64,000 bases of DNA, taken from Iris pallida (taxonomy: Eukaryota; Streptophyta; Magnoliopsida; Asparagales; Iridaceae). Positions 46,801-59,208 of the stretch are shown here, in pieces (positions within the stretch are counted from its first letter, which is position 1; each line of letters starts with the position of its first letter). The notes under the pieces were generated by a model. It was not told where the DNA came from. It made no database searches and saw only the letters and a program-made list of their open reading frames with translations. Position numbers and translations under genes: made by a program. The DNA is taken from NCBI GenBank assembly GCA_029216955.1, contig JANAVB010006998.1:1046764-1110763 (forward strand), written 5' to 3'.

Positions 46801-48683
46801 TTGAACATCATAATCAAATTATACCCAATTTCAAAATATCAGTTCATATCACCAATCCAACTGATTTCGAAAATCCCCATTCTTGTTAACATCAAACCAA
46901 TCATGAATCAATCTTGACAGTGGACTAAAACATGTGTAAATGAATTTATCATGGCAAATAAATCATTAACTAACAGTAAAACATACAATTTTTTAAACTA
47001 AGGATTCATGTACCAGTGAACTTCACAGTTCACTGTTAACCTCTAAATTTTGAAACCCAAAACAATTTGAAAACCCAAACTAATTCGAAACAGAGGTGAG
47101 CAAACATATACTCGTGTCAGAGGGGTTGTTCTCGTGTCCAAGAACTGGATACGAACGTGTCCTAACAGAAAGAACACACACACAGACACTAGCGTACAGG
47201 CAGCCTCGTGCACGTGTGTGAGTCGGGCTAGGACACGACACACGACACGAGACACCACGTGGTCATGTCTAGGGGTTCGCCAGGTATAGGGCTTCGAGTC
47301 TGACACCCTGACATACGACCACAATGTGTCCAGAAGCGACACGAACCCCGTGTCAGAGGGCCCTGTGCGCGTGTAACCGTGTAGTGCGTGACCCGTACGA
47401 GCGCGATTTCTTCGCGCACAGTGCACGAAAGCTCGTAAAATTTTGTGTGGGTGATGGCAGACAATGCCCCCACGTGTCCACAAAAATTTAGCTTACGAGA
47501 GCCCGTGTCGTGTCCTGTGTCGACCCCGAACAGCAGGGGAGCACACGGTGCCAGTGCGCTGTGTCGTACGACGGTGCATGTCCGATTTGGACACGAAACG
47601 TGTCCAGAAATGTGCTCAGAAGGACACGAAATCAATAAACACACATAAAACAATATTTCCATTCAAAAATTATTCGAAAATAACAAGAACAATTCCACAG
47701 TGGCATTTTATCAAACACAAGGAGATAGGTACTGATACGTGTCCAGTTTGGACACGAAAGGAAACGAAAACCTAGGGTTTCCTATTCCTATAGTTAGGTT
47801 AGGTCTAGGGATCCCTATTCATGCAATTAAACCAGAATTTCATGGTGGAAATGGAGAGTTACCTCTATGTATCAAAACCCTTCAAAAAGCTCAAAGAGTG
47901 AGGTTCTTCCCAATGGTGAAACTCCTCCAAATCTTCCCAAATCCGAGAATACTCATAGCCAACAGAAGGTAGGAAGAATTTAGAACCCAATGCAATTTGT
48001 TTGGGTTAAAAAAGAATAAAAATGAATTTACTAGGATTTAGGGAAGATGGGAAATACCTCTTTCTAAAACTTGCACAAATCCCAATGGAGGCTAGCCCTA
48101 AATTCTAGGAGGGGATTAAATAGGGGGAAATGATCAATAGTGGCTGCCATGGGATGATTAGGTTTAGGTTTGGCTACATGGTGTGGGCCTATGGGCTTTA
48201 AGTCTCAAGTCATTAATCATGACTAGTGGAGTCATGAGCCATTTAGCCTAATCAACTCCAAAACTCTCCAAACAAGTCCTAATGACTTAAATCTCACTAA
48301 ATTAGGTCTAACCAAGTTTACTTTACCTAACCAAGTGGTCTTAACCTAGGTTAGTCACTAGGTTAGTCTCCTAGTCTCAACTAGTCAACCTTCATCTAAA
48401 CAATTCCAAAATAAATTCTAAAAATTCCCATAAATTCAAATAAATTATAATAAATCCAAATAACCCTAAAAATGTCAAAAATACCCTAATCACATGGCTA
48501 GGCTCTAGGGTAGGCAGTATCTACTAATCACTAGCACAACACCAAAATCACAAGTCATACATTTAAATAGTTTAAAATTAATTAAAAATCACTAAAAATT
48601 CTAATATGAAATAAATATCATTAATTAATAATTATAATTACAAAATTTCAAAATTACCCTCATTTTAGAAACTGGGTGTTACA
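43828..48683 (-). repeat. 5' LTR of element B (4.86 kb)
   Basis: Near-copy of 36856-41725. Its candidate GC donor is at 44970-44969 (read leftward CCAG|GCGAGT). Confidence 0.93.
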
Positions 48684-48688
48684 CGTCA
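48684..48688. repeat. Target-site duplication of element B, right copy
   Basis: CGTCA, against CGTCG at 36851-36855. Confidence 0.7.
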
Positions 48689-48752
48689 TCTCAATGTATT
48701 AGTATAAGCTAATATTATTGTACTAATCGGCGGTTGCTTCGTTGTTTTTCAG

Positions 48753-49636
48753 CACATATAATGCTGAGTTGAGGTCTGTTAGACCCTACCTAACAGACGA
48801 AGCATTAGAACAAGAAATAAGACATCATTTTCCTTCTTGGTTAAGCGAATATGTAAACAGCTCGATAATTACTGGCCTCTTTTAATGCAACTGCACAATA
48901 AATAACTTACTATCTCTGCTTTGGTATTCAGGTCGATCGTCTAATTTCACCCGAGATTGAATTAATTAGAACTCTTGCCAAGGGACCAATTACTTTTGTT
49001 AAAATATGGCCAAGTTACTGTGTTAATGGCTTTTGGTTCAAGTCGACAAATGCTCCGATCAGAGACAGCTTCCTGGATCTTGATTCCACAAAAAATAGTT
49101 GTTTGTGTATCAAATCTTCGAACTACAAAGACGTCGATCCAGGAAATGATTTCTTTGGCATCTTGCGAGAGATTGTGGAGTTGACGTATAATTATGGTAA
49201 AGAACCTACAAAGATCGTGTTGTTCAAGTGTGAATGGTTCGATCCGACTGAAAATCAAGATTGGAAAATTGAAAAGCATGGTCTTGTGGATATAAACTAC
49301 AAGCGTAGATATCAAGGCTATGAACCATTTGTCCTAGCAACTCAAGCTCAGCTCGTGTACTTCACAGCTTATCCGAGACGGGGAGCAACGAAGTCTGAAT
49401 GGTGGGCAGTATGCAAGACTAAAGCTAGAGATACTTTTGATGTTGACGAAAAAGCTTATCAGGAGGACGAGCTACCTCTTGTAACCAATATTGTTGATGT
49501 GGACTCCACAGAAGTTACGCATTATACGACACATAATGTAGAAGATTTAGAATTATCCGAAGAGGAAGACGAAGCCGACGAAAGCGAAGATGAAAGTGAA
49601 GATGAGGCGGAAGATGATATCGAGGAAGACGAATAA
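48753..49636 (+). pseudogene. CACTA TNP2 transposase, segment 3 (DUF4216 and C-terminus)
   Basis: Two exons: 48753-48852 (after TTTTTCAG; reads NAELRSVRPYLTDEALEQEI) and 48932-49636 (after GGTATTCAG). The second carries the DUF4216 domain: LAKGPITFVKIWPSYCVNGF, then VELTYN, VLFKCEWFDP and the ATQAQLVYFTAYP stretch, ending in an acidic Glu/Asp-rich tail and TAA. No internal stop is seen here, so decay lies in the earlier segments. The product would be the C-terminal part of the CACTA transposase. Confidence 0.9.
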
Positions 49637-49937
49637 GATGATTATTCGGAAGATGATTGAGAGAGACGTACTTTTATTTTCTTATTATGTAGAGTTGGTT
49701 ATTATTTAGTCTTGGTTATTATCTGAATGTACTATGTGGACTTAGATGTTTCTTGTAGAATGTACTATCTGAACTTAGATATTTCTTGTAAAATATACTA
49801 TCTGGACTTAAATGTTTCTTATAAAATGTATTATCATATGTTGTCTTGGTTATTATCTTATCTTTGTTGCATTTTCATATTTCTAGTCTCTATTATTTGT
49901 TGTCTTTGTTGTATCCCATCATATGTTGTTATCAGGC

Positions 49938-52000
49938 ATGACAGGTCATCGCGGATCGTTTCGCATTTCCGGCCGACATGGGGCACGGGGTACTAATACT
50001 GGCAGAGGACAGGGTACTCCTTCGATACCTACTGGTGGTACTGTTAGAGGACGGGATTCTTCTTCGGTACCTCCTACTGGTACCGGCTTTAGATCATCGT
50101 CGCCCAGTACTCCTATGTATCGGACAGTAGCTCTGCCTGCCATGATGCTACGGGACATATCTCCTGGGACGAGTAGTTCCAGGCCTGAGACTGCTCCTTA
50201 GAGTAGCGTTCCTCCTGCTGATACGACGATGGAGAAAGATGAGCAGATGGAGGAGGCTGCGCTGGCGGCCGACCAATATCAGGCAGATGATACCTGCGCA
50301 CCTCCGGAGGAGACGAGGACGGAGATCTGGGCCGATGGTACAAAGTAAGTATTTTGGTTTATCATTTTTTTCTGTGTTTATCATAAATTAACTTTTCTCA
50401 TTAATATAATATGTCTGTATAGATATCGTCCCCCGTTGGTACAGAGACGTCTAGGCCAGCTCCTGAGGCAAAATTATGGGGGTCATTGGATAAACTACTC
50501 GGATGCTCCGGACGATAGGAAGTCCTACTGGTTTGCACGCTTCAAGGTTAAAATAGATTTGCTTTTAACATGAATCATTTGATTTATGCATATTATAAAT
50601 TACTGAAAAATATTTGGTTTGCGTACTCTTCTAGGATATATTTTTTCTATCCACCGCACCGGGCCGAGCTGATCGAGGAGATGTTTCCAGCTGTCGCTGC
50701 TAAGCTGATCCGCGACGCTATCAATGATCAGAAGGTTCGTGATCGTGTCGGAAAGCCGATCCAAGGTTGGATCACCCCTGATCAGTGGGATGCGATGAAG
50801 GCTTGATTCAACGAGCCAAGGTACAAGGAAAATCCTAGAAGGCCAAGGCGGCTAGGCAGCATGCCTCGAAGTGGTGCAGTGGGTCAATTCCGATAACGGA
50901 ACATTTCTGTCGTCTGATACGTATTTTTCTTTCAGAAATATTATTTTAATACAAATTCGATAAATTATTACTAAGATAATATATTTAATTACAGGTAAGG
51001 AAGGTCGGTAACGCTGACATGGTGACCGTCTTCCTGGCCATCCATCGGAAGGGCGAAGCCCTTATTGACGAGAGAGCCGTGCAAGCCTATGTAAGTACTA
51101 CAATACTATTTGTTAGTTATAATACTTCGTGTTAATTTTAATATAACTTAGTAAATATGCATGCAAATAAATATTCATGTAGTTAGTAATAATAAGTAAT
51201 TAATTAGAAATTAGAAATCATAGAGTACTATCCATACTTTCTAGGCCGAGTATCAGAGGCTTCGGGACCAGGCGGCTGCTAGTGCACCTACTGCGGGAGA
51301 GGCCGATACTTCCTCGTAGCCCACTCAAGCTCCGTCGACGGACGAGCTGTGGATGACCTCCGCTGGTGGCCTCCGTAGGGATACGTACTACGGTACGAGA
51401 TCATATGGTGCCCTAGTTACGAGCCAGTCCTCTAGGGCATCCTCCGCTAGTGTGCATGGTCCACAGCCGTCCCATGAGTCTGTCCGAGTCCACCAGATGA
51501 TGGAGACTCTCCGGGACGAGCTGCTACGACAGATTCAGGACCAGTCTCAGCACCAGTCGGATGAGCCTGCGTTATAGCATGATTGGATGCGCTCGACCGT
51601 AGCATTATGGAGCTCCGGTATGTGACTGAGCGGACAGAGCAGAGCGTCACCGATCTTAGAGCGTCGACGGAGTGCAGCGTATTGGATCTGCAGGCATCAC
51701 AGATGACCATGGACGAGAGGCTGAGATTGGTGCAGGATTCGGTGGCTGATAGCAGTGATAGAATGTTATCTACCATGGATTCATACCACGAGTGACTTAT
51801 AGTATTGGAGCGTTATCGTTCTCCGGGTGCGCCTTCATCGTCGTCGACTCCGCCGGCACCACTGCCTTCTTCATCGACACTGACTCCACCGACGTCACTT
51901 CCTTCTTCATTGGTGTCGATTTTACAGGAGGACTATGAGCTTTTTTTATCCCTTCGTCGCGGCACGCCCCCTCATTCTCCAAATCCCCAGTAGTCCGAGT
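49938..52000 (+). pseudogene. CACTA second gene (Transposase_24-like), degenerate
   Basis: Starts MTGHRGSFRISGRHG, Gly/Ser/Thr/Pro-rich. Multi-exon with likely exons 49938-50344, about 50423-50547, 50636-50895, about 50997-51091 and 51244-52000. Recognisable pieces are HWINYSDAPDDRKSYWF, KLIRDAINDQKVRDRVG, TVFLAIHRKGEALIDERAVQ (the usual T-x-R-K-x-G…DERA block) and ELWMTSAGGLRRDTYYG. Stops at 50199 (TAG, could be from CAG) and near 50804 (TGA in WFNEP context, could be from TGG) disable it. By family it resembles the Ptta/En/Spm accessory protein thought to bind subterminal repeats. Exon edges are approximate. Confidence 0.75.
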
Positions 52001-52319
52001 AAGGACTGTTTGTATTGAGTGTTTGAGTACTTGTTTTTTCTTTGTATTTGTTTGTGACACTTGTTTGTTGGTTGCATAGATACATTGGTTATTGGTTGTG
52101 TAGACCCATGACGATTTGGATATTGGTTTATATATGTTGTGTGGACTATGGTTATTTTATGTTATTCGTTTCATTTGGATATTAATTTACCGGTGTTGAG
52201 TGTTCCACCGAAGGGGTCGGCGAACCCAGGGATAAATTTTGCTTGTGTATTGTATTTCAAATTAAACTGCAGGGAGAAAATAATTCTGTGGAGAAAACTG
52301 CATGCTGCAATTTATTTAT

Positions 52320-52835
52320 TTTTCAAATTTAGCGACGTCTACCTACGTTTACCGACGGCACATTGCGTCGGTAGATGTCGCTAAACTGGCATATATTTCC
52401 AGTTTACCGACGTATAGCGATGTCAGTTTCGTTGGTATGCGTCGGTAAACGTCGGTAGATGTCGCTAAATATCCTAGGATTTTACCTCATTTTCCTAGGA
52501 TATACCGACGTATAGCGACATCACCAAATGTCGGTACTATATACCGACGCATAGCGACATTAAAAACGTCGGTAATTTTCCCAGGAAATACCGACGTATA
52601 GCGACATCATAAATGTCGCTATTTTATCGACGAAACGACGGTAAAAGTCGGTATATTACCGACGTGTCTTTGCGTCGGTAAACATCGGTGTTGGCGATGA
52701 TCAGCGACGTCTTTCAAACAACGACTAAGGTTTCCGCGACAAGAGGAAGACGTCGCTAAATACGTCGCTACTATGGTTTAGCGACGTCTTTTGGCGTTTT
52801 AGCGACGTCTTTAGATGTCGCTAAAGTGCCTTATT
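52320..52835. repeat. Right subterminal repeats of the CACTA element
   Basis: Dense TTTAGCGACGT, TACCGACGTATAGCGAC and GTCGGTAAACGTCGG units in both orientations, ending 9 bp before the TIR. Longer and more varied than the left array. Confidence 0.88.
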
Positions 52836-52844
52836 CTGGTAGTG

Positions 52845-53646
52845 TATAATAAGTTTGGATATTTATTTTTGGTCTCCACAATAGACATAGTTAATGTTTG
52901 GATCTTCAATAAGTTAGTATATTTGTGTTTAGGTCTCTATAATATATATAATTCAAAGTTCGACTAAAAAAATAAGATAAAACAAAACAAGAGAGGAAAA
53001 AAATATGATAGGAAAAAATTTATTAAGGGAATAAATTTTTTGGATATTCATAATTTTCAAAATAAATTTGTCCGAAAATATCGAGAACTAAAATATAAAT
53101 ATTTCTGACAAATTTATAACGGAAACTTATTCTCATGTTTGATTTAAGTTAAGAAAATATTTTTGAAAATTACTAATCCATGGATAAATAATTTACCTAC
53201 AACACGAGAATCCTATCCCTTAAGAATAAATGGACATATTTTGCTTTGCTCGGGAATTTTTTTTTTTGTTATATTTTTATATTTTTCATTTTTTTATATT
53301 TTATTTATTTTTTTCAGCATTTTAGTTTTTTCATCCTTTCCCCCTTTTTCATTTTATTTCGTCATTTTTCCTAGTTCCCCTTTCTCATTCTTTTTTTTAG
53401 GTTTTTATTTATTTTTCTATTTATTAGTTTTTTAAATTTTATTTTTCTGTTTTTCTTAAAAAAATTCAGTTGGGTTTAACTGTCAACGGTTGGTCCAAGA
53501 TTCATATACTAAATATGTCTATTATGGAGATCCAATCACAAAAATTTACGAATATTCGTACTTATTGGAGACCTCGACACTAATTATATCGATTATGGAG
53601 ATCCAAACACAAATATTATAACATATTCGAGACCCAAAGTCTAAAC
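52845..53646. mobile_element. Right part of the MULE-like element split by the CACTA transposon
   Basis: Contains repeats of GGTCTCCA.AATAGACATA with GTTTGGATCT, first in one orientation (52855-52935) and inverted near the far end (53490-53646). The end mirrors 18148-18218. The T-rich middle has no ORF of interest. Confidence 0.55.
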
Positions 53647-54091
53647 ATGTTTGGAAAGCTAAGATACATTGTAGAATTTGTTGTACATTTGTACAAATTA
53701 TTTCAAAAAAATTGGCAATCAAAATTTACTAAATTCGGCACCGAGTGCACTAGAGGAATGAATCTTCTAATTGGCTTGCCAAGAAGAGCACTGGTCGAAT
53801 TCGATCTTGCAAAAGATTGTCCCAAAATATCAACTTGTCAGGAAAGTATATAGAGTGCTTCCCAATTAAGCGAGATAAAGCAACAAGCGTTCCGAATGAA
53901 CTACATTGCTTAGAGCAAAGGCTAACCACCAAGGTGTAACATTGCAAAGAATTGTTAATTGTCTCAAAACAAGATTCAACCCTTTTTGGTCGATCCGCTC
54001 TCATTCTAATTGGGCTTGCATTGTTGCTGCTATGCTCCAAGTATTGTGGCCAAACTACACTTGTCGCTGGTACTGAATCTCTCTCTCTCTC
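53647..54091. other. Unassigned sequence ending in (CT)n
   Basis: No recognised gene. A (TC)n run at 54078-54091 abuts element C. Confidence 0.4.
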
Positions 54092-57000
54092 TATAACGCC
54101 CCAGTCCCAAAATATGTAGGACCAAGTACGTAATCATGCCAGCTGTATACATACGAAGTACAAGGCCTTGTATGTATACATAAGCTGTAAATACAGTAAT
54201 CCAAGACAAACTAAATCTCATCCACAATGAAAAAAATAATAATATAAAATCAACTTGAATATTCATGGTACAATCGTTGGGCGGAGACAAAGTCCACTAC
54301 CAACTATCTTAATGAAAGAAAAAAAAAAAAAGTCGATCCATAAAATGGTAAGACGAACCAAGCGCAATCATCTTCGAAGGAATGGAGAAGACCACGGCCT
54401 TGGCTAGGATACCTGCGGAAGACATAAACACACACCGGGGGAAAAACGAGGTCCTCAGACAGACGTAGCAAGATACAGGAAGAACAAGCTAATATGAACT
54501 GTCAGAATAATAAATAATATATAAAAGACTATTCTAGACACAAATATGTAAAGGAGATTCTAACCGCATAGTGTACAATTTAGAGGACAACTTTCATGCG
54601 CATGGGTGGGATTTTAGGCTATGTGTGCGTAACTGGCATCCAGTCATCTGTATCCGTCCGTAACGTCTAAAACGTCAGAGGGCATCTACAAATATATCAC
54701 TACAGTTCCATCCGGAGACTGTGGTTTACCTGTTTGGATTCCCATATGCACTAGCGACTGTCCTTCCCCAATATTTCCTACACTGTTCAAGTCATGTCCA
54801 TGGCTCGTCCAGTTTTTGTAACTGCTTGAGTCTCTAAAACCCTAGTCATAGCAGTTACGATTATCTACCGTCGCACGAATTTAGAGATAGCTAGTCAATA
54901 AGTCGTGCCCCTAGCAAATGTCTCAACCCGTGTAGTGTAAGTGTCATGGCCATCGGAGATATAAAAATATCCCACCATAGGAGGGTAGTCCACTACAACT
55001 AAGTTAACATGCATATAGTAAAGTAAGACGACTAATAGAGTCGCTTGCACCCAAGTGTGGCTTGGACGCGTAGTTTATAACAAAGGAAACTAACAATATG
55101 AAACAAAATAAATAATACAGAAAGTAAATAATTTGACAGTTAATTAGCAAGGTATACTTGCCTAGTGGGTCGCCTGGTGTGGTGCTATGGTCATATGGCA
55201 CAAAGTTTGACTTCAGTGTTACAACTTTGCAGTATGATCTCAGATGATAGTACGGACCATGCCATCGAGTCCAGAATAGTCAATTTGGCTAGGGACGATA
55301 TAGAGAGGTTCGAGATTGTAAGAAGATGGAAATGATTTGATTTGGCTATGGACAAGAATAGATAATCGAAGAGAAATAAAAATATATATTTATGAAAAGC
55401 TCTACTTAGTCAAAACATTTAATAACTTTTTAGAAAATAATTATAATAGTTGGAAACTATGATTTTACCAATCAAAATATGTTTAACTAAATATTTTGGT
55501 AATATAGGAATTTATTTATAATACTTGGAAAAATATATATTATTAGTAAAATAGTTTTTAGATAAATATTTATAAAGATCACTTTTAAGAAAAACTCTAA
55601 GTTTATTAAAATAGGATATTCAGATAGAATGATATATTTTATTGGTAAAATAGTTTAGACAATTATTTTTGAAATATTAAAAATGGTCTTATAATTTGGG
55701 AACTATATTTCTATGGTCAAAATATTTTTGGATAAATAATATAGAATATTTTTATTGTAAAGTTAAAAATTAAATTTGAAATCTATTACTAGAGTCAAGT
55801 CAAATCTGGTATTTTTATTACATATATAGCTTTTGATAAATGATATGTAATAAATATGGTAACAAGTACTAAAAGTAATGCCATGATATTCTCATATTAA
55901 TACATATGTATATACAAATATGCACTGAAATTTTATATAAATAATAGTAACAATAACATATATATACCTTTTAACAATAAACCACACATTAAAATAATAA
56001 TAATAATAATAATAATAATAGTAATAATAATAATAATAAACAAGTGGGTGCTGTTAACAAACGAGTAAATGATAATAAATTAACAGATACCAAAAAGAAA
56101 GAGAGAAAAAAAACAATAATAAACAAACACCAAAAAAACCAACAAAATACTTAAAAGAGCTGCTGCTCTTTGGAAACGAAGGAGAGAGAGAGAGAGAGAG
56201 AATGAGAGGATGAGTGAGTGAGCACGAGAGAGAGACGATGAGAGCGGAGGGGAAGAAGGAGGGAGCTAGGAGCGGTGGTCCGTCCGCCGCTGGCCCGGAG
56301 GGAGGAGCGGCGGCACGGGATCGGGGGTTCGAGCGGGGCGGATGGTCGGGAGGAAATGTGGCCGAGGGAGGCGGCGGAGAACGGGGTTATGGCCAGGGGC
56401 GGTTGATCGTAAGGGAGAGTAGGCGGATCGGAGGCGGAGAAGCGGCGGCGAAGGGCGGTGTTCATCGTGGGTGTAGGCGGAGGACTCGGCCACCGGCGGC
56501 GCTGCGGTAGCGAGGGGGTCTCACGGAGGCTCGAGGGGGAGAGGAAGTCGGGGAGGTGAGCGGACGGGCGCGACAAGGGTTTGGGGAGTCAAAGTGAGGC
56601 GGAGGGTCGTCGCCGGAAGCGGCCGAAGGGTGGCGGGCTGGCGCGTAACCCGAGACGGAGAACGCGGTGGCTGACCGGAACCGAGGAAACTCACGGCAGT
56701 CCAGATCTGGCGGCCGGCGATGATTGGCTAGGTCGGGGCAAGTGGGGCCGGGCGTAGCTCCGGGACAGGCGAGGCGACGTGGTGGCGGAGGTATGGGAGT
56801 TAATATTTTTCTTTTTTCTTTTCTGTTGTGGTGTTTTCGTGGCATGAAGCCCCGACGAGGTTGGCTGGAGAGTGTTTGACGGTGGGTTGTCGGTGGTGGC
56901 GATGGTGCGTGGGTCGAATTTGGTGGCCGGGGGTGCCCTGGTAGTGGTGGTGGTAGTTGTTTTGGGGGGTTTCGGCCGATGGCCGTGGTGGTGGTGTCGG

Positions 57001-58090
57001 GGAGGAGAAGTGTGGGGAGTGGCTCTGGTGGTGATCCATGGTGATGGGTGCTGAGTTGGTGGTTGCAGGTGTGGCGGGATGCTCTGGTCAATTGTGGCTG
57101 GACTGGCCGAAGTCGGATGGCCGATGATTGGTGTGCCGGAGAAGACATGGGGTCTGGGCTGTTGGCAGTCGGCCGGGAAGGGGGAATGGAGATGGCGGCG
57201 TGGGTTGACAGGAGGAACGGAGGAAAATCGGGCAGTAGTTAGGATTTAGGGTTGGATCGTGTCGGGAAATGTCCGACACGACATGGATGGACGTCCAGAA
57301 TTATCGGACGCAGATGATAATTCTTGTATATGTAAAAGAAGAGATTAGTGGATGGGAATAGGGGACACGGACACGATGCACAAACTTGGGATTGTGGAAT
57401 AATTTTGGGGAAGAATTTGTGGATGATAAAAATTTATGGAGGAGTACCTGCCTATTTATAGGATGTGGGAATTCCTATTAAGATAAGGATTAGGATTTAT
57501 TTAACCCAATTTAAATCAATCAATAAATTTCAAATCCAATTCGAAATCAATTTAAATCTAATTAATTTCCATCCTTTAGTTTAAAATCAAATAAGAAAAT
57601 TCAAATTCCAAATATAGATATTAATTTAATCTATTTAAATAAATCCAAAAATCAAATCAAGATTTAATTTGCCACAATAAATTCAAAATATGTTTTTCAA
57701 AATACTAATAATATTAATTTCAAAAATTACCTTATTATTTAAAAATAAACTAATAAATAATTATAAAATACACATGTATGCACAAATAATATTTACAAAT
57801 ATATACTTTTCTATTATACCATTTTATAAGAAGGCTTTTCATAAATAACTCATATAATTTAGAAATTTTGATAGCTAAAAATAATTATTATATATATTAT
57901 TTTGAAACTATAAAAATAGGAAAAATGTTTTCTTAAAATATGTACGCTCGCACATATTCGCACTCGTCGAGCAATTACGAAAAATAAAATTTCGTGCACG
58001 ACGTACAATACGACTACGCAACGTACAATACAAAATTTTAAATCAGTACCAAATTTAATAAAAAAATAGTAGAAATTTAGGGGTTTTACA
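54092..58090 (-). repeat. 3' LTR of element C (4.0 kb)
   Basis: Includes (AAT)n near 55991-56040, a GC-rich block 56210-57240 whose proline-rich ORF I do not believe, a TATA box near 57451-57462, and a candidate intron (donor GC at 55161-55160, acceptor AG at 54414-54413). The 59209 copy matches it closely up to the D insertion. Confidence 0.92.
57451..57462 (-). promoter_or_regulatory. TATA box in LTR of element C
   Basis: Read leftward CCTATAAATAGG, about 630 bp inside the LTR. Puts U3 at about 0.65 kb and R plus U5 at about 3.3 kb. Confidence 0.65.
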
Positions 58091-59208
58091 TCCTACCCAA
58101 CTTAAAAGAATTTCGTCCTCGAAATTAAGAATTCGTAGGGGGTGAGAAGGCACAACGGTAGATAGAAGGGTTCCTTAAAGAAGTTTATATGGTCGTAGTC
58201 TAGGTTGAGGATATGATTAAGAGACGATTGTAATCACTTCTTAAATTCAAGTGATTAGAAAGTCAAGCTTGTAGATTTAGGGTTGAGGGAAAGGTCGAGT
58301 AGTTCAAGACAAAGATATAGTTACATTGGGTGGTAATGGTGATAGGACAGTTAGAGAAAGTTCTAGTATAACACCTTCGTCCTTCTAAAAATAGGTGAAA
58401 GCGAAAGCAATAAGGAGTTTCAAAAGACGATATTATCGAGTACGAATACGTGGTTCAAGGACGACCAAAAAATTTCAAAGGAGTTGCCAAGGCAGTCGCA
58501 GATGGAACTCTAGAGGGCAAGTTTAGCTATATCCCTATCCACGTAGAACGAGAGATAAAAGCAAACCAAAGTGCACTTGGTTGATCAGACCATCATGCAC
58601 CGGTTCTGATTAGACAATATGTTAGTGGGAGCGACCCAATTAACATGTGTCTTGAACAAGCTCGATAAAAGAATAAGCTTGCAAAAACTAGGCTACATTA
58701 GCATCATTAGTCTAGATAGTAAAAATATAGGCACGTGAGATTAAGATTGAAATAAAGTAGAATCAATAAGAATAGTCTAAGTGTCATAAAATCTAAGTCT
58801 TGTTTATTCCTATACGATCAGTCTACGGTTTATTGCCCAAGGCTTGGTTGACCAAATAGGTTAAATCCCTCTAGTCCCTATAGTCTAGATAGTCCTATTT
58901 GCATTCTCCTTAATGGTCAAGGGTGTGTTAGGTCGTGGGGTATTCTACCCAACTTAAAAAATTAAGCTAAGTGTGTTTGGGACATCTAACTAGTAGGGTC
59001 AATCTCTAGCAAGCACGATGGGAAGATAAGAATAATAATAGAAGGAATCAAGCAAGATGCAATCGATGAGTCGGTCGAATATGGAATCGAAGAAAGAGGT
59101 CAAGTATGTGGATGAGATCCTAGACTTCTAATCCTATTCACAGGCTTGCTTGGTACGGTAACGTAACCAAACAATTTATCTTGACCTGCATGGGCCACCA
59201 CAAAAACA
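58091..59208 (-). other. Interior of element C, non-coding
   Basis: 1118 bp with no gag or pol similarity on either strand. Polypurine tract region at 58091-58130; candidate primer-binding block at 59184-59201. Confidence 0.8.

Larger units (their letters stand above)
36856..48683 (-). mobile_element. Element B: gag-only Ty3 element with giant LTRs
   Basis: 11.8 kb, reads leftward. LTRs of 4870 bp (36856-41725, 3') and 4856 bp (43828-48683, 5') enclose only 2.1 kb. TGTCAC…TTACA ends. The interior has an intact Gag frame, no pol, and a purine tract next to the 3' LTR preceded by a TCGAGGACGAAATTT segment typical of the end of chromovirus polyproteins. LTRs look about 97% alike by eye, hence recent. 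The layout fits the published TR-GAG class (terminal repeats plus gag only). Inserted in a TNP2 intron of the CACTA host. Confidence 0.93.
18219..52844 (+). mobile_element. CACTA (En/Spm) transposon, about 6.4 kb, swollen to 34.6 kb by three nested LTR elements
   Basis: Ends are CACTACCAAAATA (18219-18231) and the complement of CACTACCAGAATA (52832-52844): a 13-bp TIR with one mismatch, starting with the diagnostic CACTA. Flanking triplets are tac and tat, an imperfect 3-bp duplication. Both subterminal regions are packed with TTTAGCGACG-type motifs. Own segments are 18219-18716, 27039-27565, 35596-36855 and 48689-52844; the rest is elements E, A and B with their target duplications. It encoded a TNP2-type transposase and a second, Transposase_24-like protein, both now broken. 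Confidence 0.93.

Noticed and set aside
49923..50201. A complete 92-codon gene ending at 50201
   Set aside because: The frame continues in family-like sequence past the TAG, so this is the first part of the broken second CACTA gene.
56462..57148. 228-codon Pro/Ser/His/Arg-rich open frame in the LTR of C
   Set aside because: Low-complexity composition in a GC-rich block, overlapped by ORFs in other frames, no domain; the second LTR is interrupted before most of it, so conservation cannot be judged.
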